A stretch of 64,000 nt of DNA, taken from NCBI GenBank assembly GCA_949126835.1, contig OX421500.1, forward strand, positions 18,234,181-18,298,180. Direction: 5' to 3'. The notes under the pieces were generated by a model. It had not been told where the DNA came from and made no database searches. It saw only the letters and a list, made by a program, of their open reading frames with translations. The DNA is from Anisus vortex. Its lineage: Eukaryota > Mollusca > Gastropoda > Planorbidae. This document shows positions 56,201-58,189 of this stretch, piece after piece. The translations under genes and the position numbers were made by a program. The first letter of the stretch is position 1. Every line of letters starts with the position of its first letter.

Positions 56201-56780
56201 TCTCGACTGACGATAATCTATCACCGTAGTTTGAGGTTGCACTTCTGTATTTTGCTGGACAGACCGATCCTGGAATGCAATTTGTGTGCCCGTATTTTGT
56301 TTTTTATTTCCTTACTTCCTTAATCTTCGTAAGGCTACCACAATACTCTACATTGTCTTGTTCATGACCTACATTTCTGCTTCTGTGTCATGTGGTCTTC
56401 CCTAATGCCAAAATCCAGTAAAAGCTGAGAGCTTGAGCCACATATTTATACAATGAAATGGTGCGATTTAATCACTTATGTACCCATTAACCTCAAAGCT
56501 CACGAACCACCGATACAATCTCATTTAGAAACTTTCTATTTGTCTCTAAGTAAAACCCTACTAAAACAGCGTGCCGTGAACAACAAAGGGTAGCTATTAT
56601 TTTATCCATAAAAAAAAAAAAAAAATCGAAGATACATGTTTGCAAGAGAGGAGCGCGCAAGGAACTTACAGGATTGGCCTTTTTAGCCATATGAGGGCCC
56701 TGTAGGGAAATGGATCGTCTCTCGAGACGTAAAATGCCGACGATACAGCGGAAATATTTAGGCGAACGTAGGAGCGTAGG
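11224..56780 (-). CDS. TRPM-family cation channel gene (exon span)
   Basis: A multi-exon minus-strand gene whose exons, listed separately, encode a TRPM-like channel: a divergent N-terminal TRPM homology region, S1-S6, a pore with FGEF.LDELD, the TRP-helix region with ELWHYQ and LPPP, then a charged C-terminal segment. TRPM proteins are tetrameric plasma-membrane channels passing Ca2+, Mg2+ or monovalent cations. The Glu after FG in the filter is like the TRPM1/3/6/7 group rather than TRPM2/8 (FGQ). No alpha-kinase or Nudix domain was found. Reading phases agree across nearly all neighbouring exons, which argues for a working gene. Gaps: the start codon, the exon between 32727 and 24080, and the last exon. 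The N-terminal homology region is much shorter than usual. I did not assign a specific paralogue. Confidence 0.85.
11623..11663 (-). CDS. TRPM-like gene, C-terminal tail exon
   Basis: A 41-bp exon between a TTTCATAG acceptor and a GTAACT donor, reading [13 protein letters not shown] in phase with the 11867 microexon. Acidic low-complexity tail with no domain. Confidence 0.5.
11867..11885 (-). CDS. TRPM-like gene, 19-bp microexon
   Basis: Acceptor ACAATTGTAG, donor GTAAGTAT, coding KTKENN plus one base. Phase fits both neighbours (enters at 0, leaves at 1). Its size makes it uncertain without a transcript. Confidence 0.45.
12244..12299 (-). CDS. TRPM-like gene, C-terminal tail exon
   Basis: Acceptor TTATTTTCAG, donor GTAAAA. 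Reads [18 protein letters not shown] in phase with its neighbours. Charged linker. Confidence 0.5.
12434..12478 (-). CDS. TRPM-like gene, C-terminal tail exon
   Basis: 45 bp between a GTCAACAG acceptor and a GTAAGAA donor. Reads [14 protein letters not shown] in phase with its neighbours. No domain recognised. Confidence 0.5.
12821..12861 (-). CDS. TRPM-like gene, C-terminal tail exon
   Basis: 41 bp, acceptor TATTATTTAG, donor GTATTA. Reads [13 protein letters not shown]; phase agrees with the coiled-coil exon before it and the 12434 exon after it. Confidence 0.5.
13578..13677 (-). CDS. TRPM-like gene, post-TRP coiled segment exon
   Basis: 100 bp, acceptor TCAATAAAAG, donor GTTCGT. Encodes [20 protein letters not shown] and continues [13 protein letters not shown] charged, helix-prone stretch right after the TRP region matches the position of the TRPM C-terminal connecting helix. 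The acceptor lacks a strong pyrimidine tract, but phase fits on both sides. Confidence 0.6.
13738..13965 (+). repeat. tRNA-derived SINE, copy A
   Basis: Starts with a tRNA-like part containing the B-box-like GGGTTTGAATCCTGG (13767-13781), followed by a body with CAGTTGGGGTAAAGTAAAGG and a 3' part with GGCCACGGAAATTGGTGAAC. The same body recurs at 33175-33400 and, inverted, at 14690-14890 and 38770-38900. Confidence 0.75.
14690..14890 (-). repeat. tRNA-derived SINE, copy C (inverted, diverged)
   Basis: On the minus strand it has TTGGGTTTGAAGCATGG near 14850 (B-box-like), a central AAGGCGTCAGGGATTTGTGC block and a GTGGCTAAGGATGCTTGTGA end, aligning with copy A part by part. Confidence 0.55.
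14983..15146 (-). CDS. TRPM-like gene, TRP-helix region exon
   Basis: 164 bp, acceptor ATGTTACAG, donor GTAAGATA. Encodes [17 protein letters not shown] followed by [12 protein letters not shown] and a short hydrophobic stretch. In TRPM channels the segment after S6 reads like W(K/R)(F/Y)QRY...RP.LPPP.., so this is the TRP helix and following re-entrant part. Joins the S6 exon in phase (AA + C). Confidence 0.9.
15147..15589. other. Intron sequence
   Basis: AT-rich sequence between the TRP-helix exon and the CR1/L2 relic. I see nothing coding. Confidence 0.5.
15590..16655 (+). mobile_element. CR1/L2-type LINE relic (ORF2 fragment)
   Basis: Frame-broken pieces in the order expected of CR1/L2 ORF2: an endonuclease-end trace ([17 protein letters not shown]), a linker with [17 protein letters not shown], a region where the RPVSNLPF motif would be, and [20 protein letters not shown] near 16545-16605. 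Many stops and shifts; not functional. It sits in the TRPM intron before the S6 exon. Confidence 0.7.
16957..17110 (-). CDS. TRPM-like gene, outer pore and S6 exon
   Basis: 154 bp, acceptor CTTTAG, donor GTAAGTAT. Encodes [19 protein letters not shown], then [20 protein letters not shown] and LFNLLIALF. The Cys...Cys pair in the post-filter loop and the S6 ending NLLIA.F are hallmarks of TRPM pores. Phase fits both neighbours. Confidence 0.95.
17211..17391 (-). CDS. TRPM-like gene, S5 and pore-helix/filter exon
   Basis: 181 bp, acceptor AAATTTCAG, donor GTAAATAT. Encodes [20 protein letters not shown] (S5), [11 protein letters not shown], then [16 protein letters not shown]. The A..A.LYP motif after S5 and the aromatic-FGE filter are typical of TRPM. 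The filter Glu is the residue that governs divalent permeation in TRPM6/7-type pores. Confidence 0.95.
17616..18176 (+). repeat. Interspersed repeat with internal direct repeat, copy 1
   Basis: The phrase GAAGAGGTTTTCTCAAAGGGACGA occurs at 17616 and, with small changes, at 17728. The following part (17862-18176), ending CTTCACTTGGTCTTTA, is repeated at 21278-21597 with perhaps 75% identity. No coding content; family unknown. Confidence 0.65.
18200..20735 (+). mobile_element. Decayed LINE with endonuclease and reverse transcriptase remnants
   Basis: Endonuclease pieces come first: [16 protein letters not shown] (18206), [10 protein letters not shown] (18339), RPGLI and [11 protein letters not shown] (18538). 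Reverse transcriptase pieces follow: [51 protein letters not shown] and [10 protein letters not shown] (about 19850). The C-terminal part has [18 protein letters not shown] and [13 protein letters not shown]. It ends in an ATAAGATAAGAT tail. Many stops show it is dead. FADD and the other blocks place it among CR1/Jockey-group non-LTR elements. It lies in the intron between the S4 and S5 exons. Confidence 0.92.
20736..22055. other. Intron sequence with repeat copy 2
   Basis: AT-rich intron. 21278-21597 is the second copy of the repeat seen at 17862-18176, ending CTTCACTTGGTCTTTAA. A somewhat GC-richer patch at 21640-21860 has no recognisable coding content. Confidence 0.5.
22056..22304 (-). 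CDS. TRPM-like gene, S3-S4 exon
   Basis: 249 bp (83 codons), acceptor TTTTACATAG, donor GTAGGT. Encodes [34 protein letters not shown] (S3), [20 protein letters not shown] (S4 region) and [14 protein letters not shown]. The FGP.LI...KM ending is the TRPM S4-S5 linker motif. As usual in TRPM, S4 lacks a voltage-sensor ladder of arginines. Confidence 0.95.
22575..22706 (-). CDS. TRPM-like gene, S1 end to S2 exon
   Basis: 132 bp, acceptor TTACTTTTAG, candidate donor CAG|GTCTCA. Encodes [20 protein letters not shown], then [20 protein letters not shown]. The W.EW.....L..E pattern is the TRPM S2 signature. The donor is weak, but it is the one that keeps phase 0 with the next exon. Confidence 0.85.
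23027..23148 (-). CDS. TRPM-like gene, pre-S1 and S1 exon
   Basis: 122 bp, acceptor TTTTTTAG, donor GTGAGT. Encodes [20 protein letters not shown] and [20 protein letters not shown]. In TRPMs a basic stretch and (F/Y)(F/Y).(A/S)P.. precede S1, as seen here. Phases fit both neighbours. Confidence 0.9.
23214..23238 (-). CDS. TRPM-like gene, 25-bp microexon
   Basis: Acceptor TAATTTTAG, donor GTAAGTTT. Encodes KNESKEKS, a lysine-rich linker just before S1. Enters in phase 0 and leaves in phase 1, exactly what its neighbours need. Confidence 0.7.
23861..24080 (-). CDS. TRPM-like gene, MHR4/pre-membrane exon
   Basis: 220 bp, acceptor CTATTTTCAG, donor GTATTT. Encodes [20 protein letters not shown] and [20 protein letters not shown], ending [14 protein letters not shown]. 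The FEELAL.L, W.(D/N)T(S/T)C..LA and final W.G elements are a strongly conserved TRPM block between the homology region and S1. It needs a phase-2 exon upstream, which I did not find. Confidence 0.95.
24081..25197. other. Intron sequence
   Basis: No confirmed exon. A minus-strand open stretch at about 24140-24250 has no TRPM similarity and the wrong phase. 24820-24840 has a small palindrome TAGTCTCCCGAGACTA. 25090-25101 is a poly-T tract. Confidence 0.5.
25198..25855 (+). mobile_element. L2-like LINE 3' end
   Basis: An intact ORF2 C-terminal piece: [65 protein letters not shown] and [13 protein letters not shown]. These are the standard LPV..RI.YK, R.LRS and GPK.WN.LP motifs of L2/CR1 elements. 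It ends with GGCAGCGCTATACAAATGTC and ATT repeats, the typical L2-type tail. 5'-truncated, in the same orientation as the other LINEs here. Confidence 0.92.
25856..26728. other. Intron sequence
   Basis: No gene that I can support. 26290-26336 is an imperfect hairpin: GTTCTTAGGAAGC is mirrored by GCTTCCCTAAGAAC. Confidence 0.5.
26729..27331 (+). repeat. 5' LTR of Gmr1-like element
   Basis: 603 bp, starting TGTTACAAAAGTAG and ending CACGTGACA, matching the 3' LTR at 31998-32603 with about a dozen substitutions and a few small indels. A CCAT flanks the element on both sides (26725-26728 and 32604-32607), a 4-bp target duplication. A primer-binding-site-like TGGGGGCTCGAGTCC follows six bases later (27338-27352). 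Confidence 0.95.
27611..29170 (+). CDS. gag: Gag polyprotein of the Gmr1-like element
   Basis: 519 codons starting [14 protein letters not shown]. An N-terminal SAP-like helical part (about residues 20-60) precedes a charged coiled coil (about 105-150). A SCAN-like gag core with [18 protein letters not shown] spans about 170-330. A CCHC zinc knuckle [14 protein letters not shown] lies near residues 382-395. Gag forms the retrotransposon particle and the knuckle binds its RNA. SCAN-like gags are known from Gmr1-like Gypsy elements, the proposed source of the vertebrate SCAN domain. The frame is intact, and the protease frame overlaps its end by 40 bp. Confidence 0.9.
   Translation: MAEANLTLEQLNIFAITSEQLNSISLTQLKEMANSLGIDITEVTPVRSKLIQDIKDCLKRHGRMLEENTMNNEESVVLNVSETLKTDINNHDIKMNVNELSADMKFQLEMKKLEIQVQLEGKRIEAEKEKELEKERIASNERIELAKSRSSTHTIQETNNVELYKFKKHVPSMENIEIDEFFMVFERNSIDYKFPEDKKAVLLRSALTKGKALDVVLNLTPEECNDYELIKSRVLLSYVLTPEKYRKLYREYKKEPEVSHVDFLRLEKKYFDRWLRSKNVNKDYEKLYNLLLMEDFTEKIHTDIKVHLADRGIEIAEQAAVKADEYVIIHPHSHYFQNDRTSLRTQNSNTERKLRSTEDKSRQKADKQENSSFVQKRITCTFCKKDGHIKDNCWSLHKEKRPIKNKNNVVLSHITGQTETHINKTAHKRIKADRKTSDVSHEEMAKHACPSCSKSEKVFEMKTEAIEHSSFNSKGSVTDEQSVNKTFTYGGSSVARNLVGREHYPSVCYRMLARAMCHL
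29131..29529 (+). CDS. Retroviral-type aspartic protease
   Basis: 132 codons in the -1 frame relative to gag, overlapping its last 40 bp, so expression would need a -1 shift or separate initiation. Active-site region [13 protein letters not shown] replaces the usual D(T/S)G with DPG, which may disable catalysis. The second hallmark is the SLLLGSDIA block near residue 98-106. It ends with CVITRAM, the motif that normally separates PR from the next pol domain in these elements. The protease would cleave Gag and Pol. Confidence 0.85.
   Translation: MLSDVSEGYVSPIDNQARERKIKILRDPGADISLLLKNTVPTSKLTHTGQYALISTMVGTLTAPLHRIQLKSNYFTRSVIVGIVKKFPYRGISLLLGSDIAKNQVHPVLKEPKDSVQCKNTENSVCVITRAM
29539..30555 (+). 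pseudogene. Integrase of the Gmr1-like element, frame-broken
   Basis: Starts 9 bp after the PR stop. A linker rich in acidic residues leads to an HHCC zinc finger ([13 protein letters not shown] then CRSCHVCQ) and the DDE core: first Asp in [11 protein letters not shown], second in [10 protein letters not shown], Glu in [10 protein letters not shown]. Integrase joins element cDNA to host DNA. Near base 30477 the frame shifts, so the ORF ends early at 30555, and the C-terminal part continues in another frame at 30612. All catalytic residues are present; the break is the visible defect. Confidence 0.9.
30612..31172 (+). pseudogene. Integrase C-terminal (GPY/F) part and start of the IN-RT spacer
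   Basis: Open segment in frame 3 that continues the integrase after the shift. It contains [15 protein letters not shown], then [20 protein letters not shown], the GPY/F module of Gypsy integrases, and [11 protein letters not shown]. The remaining 90 residues are a spacer that in Gmr1-like elements leads into RT. Here it stops at 31172, with no RT following. Confidence 0.85.
31173..31997 (+). other. Non-coding internal region of the LTR element
   Basis: About 0.8 kb without any RT or RNase H motif, ending in a polypurine tract adjoining the 3' LTR. This is where about 1.5-2 kb of RT-RNase H would be expected. Confidence 0.7.
31998..32603 (+). repeat. 3' LTR of Gmr1-like element
   Basis: 606 bp, TGTTAC...GTGACA, preceded by a polypurine tract and followed by the CCAT target duplication. 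Differs from the 5' LTR by about a dozen substitutions, a TATA expansion near 32395 and one short indel near 32110. Confidence 0.95.
32727..32854 (-). CDS. TRPM-like gene, MHR exon
   Basis: 128 bp, acceptor TTTTTTTAATAG, donor GTGATG. Encodes [20 protein letters not shown] and [20 protein letters not shown]. The ALNDL(F/L)..A.......A...W pattern is a diagnostic TRPM block in the late homology region. The LTR element ends only 120 bp away, inside the next intron. Confidence 0.92.
32897..33140 (+). mobile_element. LINE 3' fragment (same family as 18200-20735)
   Basis: Aligns with 20484-20735, starting CAGATAAACATAA, with the degraded [16 protein letters not shown] block and an ATAATAAGATAAT tail. 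It begins just 42 bp from the TRPM exon, inside the intron. Confidence 0.8.
33175..33400 (+). repeat. tRNA-derived SINE, copy B
   Basis: Shares its body and 3' part with the SINE at 13738, including AAGTTGGAGTAAAAGTAAAGG and CATGGCCACGGAAACTGGTG. The 5' third is diverged or rearranged. Confidence 0.65.
33915..34025 (-). CDS. TRPM-like gene, MHR exon
   Basis: 111 bp, acceptor AAGTTCAGAG, donor GTTTGT. Encodes [20 protein letters not shown] and [16 protein letters not shown]. Starting two bases after the first possible AG keeps phase with the 34520 exon and avoids a stop. Confidence 0.8.
34520..34646 (-). CDS. TRPM-like gene, MHR exon
   Basis: 127 bp, acceptor TTGCACAG, donor GTAAGG. Encodes [20 protein letters not shown] and [20 protein letters not shown] ending IY. 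The pattern (F/V)...L...(G/N)(V/I)(N/D)L..F.....L..LY is a hallmark TRPM repeat. Of the two overlapping donors, the upstream one gives the conserved Tyr and correct phase. Confidence 0.9.
34890..35030 (+). repeat. LTR end fragment, same family as 44067-44785
   Basis: Contains CCTAGGACTAACGAG and GGATTGTGG-CGTAACA, matching the 3' part of the LTR lying inside the integrase relic at 44.1-44.8 kb. The rest of the LTR is missing or unrecognisable. Confidence 0.7.
35324..36525. mobile_element. TIR DNA transposon with paired GTTGATAC motifs
   Basis: Inverted ends: TAGGGGAGAGGGGGG at the left and TAGGGTAGAGGGGGG when the right end is reverse-complemented. A motif close to GGGGCA(A/C)(G/A)TTGATAC occurs eight times: near 35342, 35357, 35702 and 35725 in one orientation, 36284, 36302 and 36500 in the other, and 36321 again in the first. 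No transposase ORF. Superfamily not assigned; the motif copies look like transposase-binding sites. Confidence 0.7.
37273..38372 (-). mobile_element. hAT element, non-autonomous, with transposase relic
   Basis: Left end CAGGGGTTGGCAACCTTT and right end (reverse-complemented) CAGCGGTCAGCAACCT are hAT/Charlie-type TIRs. Flanking TTGTATGC and GTGTAGGC match at 6 of 8 bases, an aged 8-bp target duplication. On the minus strand, frame-broken pieces include [17 protein letters not shown] and [13 protein letters not shown], the latter matching the C-terminal STY.CEQ.F motif of ZBED-like hAT transposases. Non-functional. Confidence 0.85.
38579..38688 (-). CDS. TRPM-like gene, MHR exon
   Basis: 110 bp, acceptor AAAAATATAG, donor GTTTGT. 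Encodes [20 protein letters not shown] and [16 protein letters not shown]. Matches the TRPM block L.LA..(W)(N/D)R.DIA...I....W. Phase fits both neighbours. Confidence 0.9.
38770..38900 (-). repeat. tRNA-derived SINE body, copy D (inverted)
   Basis: On the minus strand reads CAGTTAGTTGGGGCAAATTA and GGCTGGCATTGTGCTGGACA, aligning with the SINE body at 13850-13930. The tRNA part is missing. Confidence 0.5.
39139..40572 (+). pseudogene. Gag-protease remnant of the GC-rich Gypsy element
   Basis: The longest ATG-start frame is 39334-40572 (412 codons), but the same frame is open back to 39121 without an ATG, so the true N-terminus is lost. It has a SCAN/gag-like helical core ([20 protein letters not shown] to [14 protein letters not shown]), a long Pro/His/Arg-rich linker and no clear zinc knuckle. 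The end, [20 protein letters not shown], is the C-terminal half of an aspartic protease. The DTG half is absent, so an internal deletion fused gag to PR. Confidence 0.75.
40562..40963 (+). pseudogene. RT-thumb fragment
   Basis: Reads [20 protein letters not shown], then [20 protein letters not shown] and [20 protein letters not shown]. This is the segment between the RT catalytic core and RNase H in Gypsy elements (L..FLG..NYYR.FI.NF..I..PL..L). The YxDD core before it and RNase H after it are gone. Confidence 0.8.
40986..42240 (+). repeat. Probable LTR of the GC-rich Gypsy element
   Basis: Begins TGTCACGATTCTGG after the coding remnant, contains an AATAAACACC polyadenylation-like site near 42102, and runs to about 42240. 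The end is not certain, and no second copy is in the window to confirm it. Confidence 0.45.
42538..42653 (-). CDS. TRPM-like gene, MHR exon
   Basis: 116 bp, acceptor CATCAATCAG, donor GTGAGA. Encodes [20 protein letters not shown] and [18 protein letters not shown]. The segment before I.(Q/T)ALL.A corresponds to the KK..L(V/I)(T/S)VF..... D......ILTALL.A block of TRPMs. Phase fits both neighbours. Confidence 0.75.
43560..45240 (+). pseudogene. Integrase relic, interrupted by a solo LTR
   Basis: Zinc-finger trace [20 protein letters not shown] (about 43650), first catalytic Asp in [11 protein letters not shown] (43840), second in [15 protein letters not shown] (44020). After the LTR the domain resumes with [13 protein letters not shown] (44795), and a trace resembling the FE..YG..P.G segment follows near 44960. 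The Glu-bearing region is degraded. Confidence 0.85.
44067..44785 (+). repeat. Solo LTR inserted in the integrase relic
   Basis: The integrase reading TLC appears on both sides (ACACTTTGC at 44061 and ACACTATGT at 44783), showing an insertion with a target duplication of about CACTT/CACTA. The insert ends with CCCTAGGACTAACGAG and GGATTGTGGATGTAACA, also found at 34890-35030. Exact ends are uncertain by a few bases. Confidence 0.7.
45560..46500 (+). pseudogene. Reverse transcriptase and RNase H relic
   Basis: Pieces in several frames: [11 protein letters not shown] (45700), [14 protein letters not shown] (45740), [20 protein letters not shown] and FTKLDLSRG (45786-45873), then a degraded stretch where the YxDD motif should be. 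[15 protein letters not shown] (46440) is an RNase H start. Too damaged for function. Confidence 0.85.
46801..48698. other. Intron sequence
   Basis: AT-rich, no supported exon. A phrase TTGGCGTAGCCAGGGTTT at 46964, common at the ends of unrelated repeats in many invertebrates, suggests a degraded element at about 46960-47150. A poly-G tract lies at 47323-47332. Confidence 0.45.
48699..48739 (-). CDS. TRPM-like gene, short MHR exon
   Basis: 41 bp, acceptor GATTAGTAAG (poor pyrimidine tract), donor GTATGC. Encodes [13 protein letters not shown]; its phases fit the 49790 and 42538 exons and its sequence suits the (L/M)..C(M/L).K..L region of TRPMs. Confidence 0.6.
49790..49878 (-). CDS. TRPM-like gene, N-terminal SLOG/LSDAT-like exon
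   Basis: 89 bp, acceptor TTATCTTCAG, donor GTATGC. Encodes [20 protein letters not shown] and SGKTIIVLK. In TRPMs the equivalent is P.(V/C)(L/V)VLEGGP.T......(V/I)......PVVV..G(S/T)G. The GG pair is replaced by HG here. Confidence 0.7.
50202..50560. other. GC-richer block of unknown nature
   Basis: About 350 bp clearly richer in GC than its surroundings, inside a TRPM intron. It has a 71-codon plus-strand frame (50295-50510) with one CAHC motif. A tRNA-like stretch near 50188-50220 (CCTGCCGGCTTATTAGTC) hints at a SINE-type element. I do not recognise it. Confidence 0.35.
50841..50871 (-). CDS. TRPM-like gene, 31-bp microexon
   Basis: Acceptor GTTTATTTCAG, donor GTATTT. Encodes [10 protein letters not shown]; phase fits the 50983 and 49790 exons. 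Part of the N-terminal SLOG-like region. Confidence 0.65.
50983..51026 (-). CDS. TRPM-like gene, 44-bp exon
   Basis: Acceptor ATAGTGCAG, donor GTATGA. Encodes [14 protein letters not shown]. Chosen acceptor is the only one giving correct phase from the 51947 exon to the 50841 exon. Confidence 0.55.
51325..51706. repeat. Solo LTR with 5-bp target duplication
   Basis: 382 bp starting TGTCACTGCC and ending GGTTAGTGACA, so the termini form a 7-bp inverted repeat TGTCACT/AGTGACA. Both sides carry GTATA (51320-51324 and 51707-51711), a perfect target duplication. An AATAAA lies near 51424. No internal region; left by LTR-LTR recombination. Confidence 0.85.
51947..52055 (-). CDS. TRPM-like gene, start of SLOG-like domain
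   Basis: 109 bp, acceptor TTTTTCATAG, donor GTATTT. Encodes [20 protein letters not shown] and [16 protein letters not shown]. TRPMs have P.L(V/L)ISV.GG.......L...F...L......TGAW here; the first strand and helix match, but the GG and the following TGAWI.TGG are not seen. Confidence 0.75.
52056..54099. other. Intron sequence
   Basis: AT-rich intron without recognisable exon or transposon. Confidence 0.5.
54100..54124 (-). CDS. TRPM-like gene, 25-bp microexon
   Basis: Acceptor TTTTCTTCTCAG, donor GTGCGT. Encodes NQVSPEPS, ending in the Pro-Ser that precedes the LVV strand of the SLOG-like domain. Phases fit both sides. Confidence 0.6.
54125..56669. other. Intron sequence with simple repeats
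   Basis: Mostly AT-rich. A (CT)n-rich tract lies at 54600-54680. A block at 55030-55150 with TCGAGCTGAAATTTGG resembles a widespread interspersed repeat of unknown class. No exon supported. Confidence 0.5.
56670..56780 (-). CDS. Probable N-terminal exon of the TRPM-like gene
   Basis: Open frame ending at a GTAAGT donor (56664-56669) and reading [20 protein letters not shown] then PI. TRPMs have KYVR.S.DT.P..L..L....W.L..P immediately before the SLOG strand, and phase 2 joins the 54100 exon correctly. The 5' limit is unknown; the frame is open to a TGA at about 56782. The GC-richer composition leaves some doubt. Confidence 0.45.
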
Positions 56781-57303
56781 AGTCATTTAAGGCAGCGTTT
56801 TTGGATGCGTACGGAAAAAGAACATAATATACGCTCTAAAAATGGAGCAAGTGGTCCATCTTATTAATGTCTTTGATAAAATTAAGTAAACGGAGATTAT
56901 GTTTTGTTTTCTTTATGGCTGTTTTCTATCTGAGTATAAAAGCCTTATGTTTTTTATCTATTACCTATACATTAAATTCCTTAGCTTTGGAAGTTAAAAT
57001 TACTTTAAAAATTTTTTTTATAACATACCCTGTTTTTAACATATACCATTCAATGGTTTTTATTATTAGAAATTAGTTGTCGTCTTTTTTTTAAGTATAA
57101 ATATATAGTCTTAGAGTTAATACATGTCTAAATAATTATAGCAAATTTATATAGGCCTATTACATATATATTTTTTAATATGCAATTTTTTTTTTGTCAT
57201 ATGGTTAGTTTATATTAAAAAGTTAACGTGTAATACTTATAAGACCGCTGTATTTACAAATAAAGAAATATTAAAACTGCTCTAAGATAATTGGATTTAT
57301 AAA

Positions 57304-57471
57304 TGTATAGACTTACAGAAAAAAACCATACGATTTTAATTTCATTCCAGAAAAACATTTCATCACAATGTCTACACAGAAGAGAAAAACTGAATCTTAG
57401 AAGAAATATGCAAAGAAAAAAAACTGAATTCTTTGTTCCCCAATCTATGCCTACAGAGAATGTAAGTAAAC
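57304..57471 (+). CDS. Possible first exon, unassigned
   Basis: Open from ATG to a GTAAGTAA donor (57465), lysine/arginine-rich: MYRLTEKNHTILISFQKN to FFVPQSMPTEN. It could be an upstream exon of the 60.4-61.2 kb gene, but its phase does not match the next candidate exon. Low support. Confidence 0.2.
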
Positions 57472-57639
57472 ATATTGTATATATTATTTTCATTTTGTAT
57501 GTATTTTAAATACAAAATATGTATCTCCGTCCAATGAGGGCTTTTATGCAGCACGTGTTACCATTTTCTTCACTCACATTGGACTCTAGATAGCTAAAAA
57601 ACACATTCCACAAGGCAATAGCTCGTACTTTTTTATTGG

Positions 57640-57990
57640 TCCGTGAATGGGAAACGGAACACTGGTACGATAGCTTGGACAACTCTGACAAGGGTCAAGG
57701 CGTGTGGCAACTACTAAAACGACACAATCAAGCCGATCCGTGCTGGAAGCTCCACATAAAGAAATCAACTATAAAAGCCCAGTTTTTATATGGACATTGT
57801 CCGATAGGGGCCTACTTAAGTAGTTCAAGTCTCAAGAAGATTCGTGGTGTCGAAACTGCAGAGGTAATATGTGAATGTATCACAACTGCAAGGTACAGCG
57901 GAATTCTTTATCCAAGCCCTAAGAGAGAAATATCGGCTAGCTTTCTCTTGATGAGAAGTGGAGTTCTAGTTTGATTCTAGAGTACATTGG
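57640..57990 (+). mobile_element. LINE ORF2 C-terminal fragment
   Basis: One open frame with LDNSDKGQGVWQLLKRHNQA and IKAQFLYGHCPIGAYL then SSSLKKI. The T.L.TGHG..G.YL..... motif follows RNase H in several non-LTR retrotransposon clades. Truncated at both ends. Confidence 0.55.
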
Positions 57991-58041
57991 TGCCGATGAA
58001 GTTTGGGGAAGGGGGATAGTAAGATTTATAACCATCTGTCG

Positions 58042-58189
58042 ATGTACACAATGTACACAATGTACACAATGTACACAATGTACACAATGTACACAATGTA
58101 CACAATGTACACAATGTACACAATGTACACAATGTACACAATGTACACAATGTACACAATGTACACAATGTACACAATGTACACAATGT
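58042..58189. repeat. 9-bp minisatellite, about 16 copies
   Basis: Perfect tandem array of ATGTACACA. Because the unit is 9 bp, several frames on both strands stay open across it, giving false ORFs such as MYT or YIV repeats. Confidence 0.97.
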
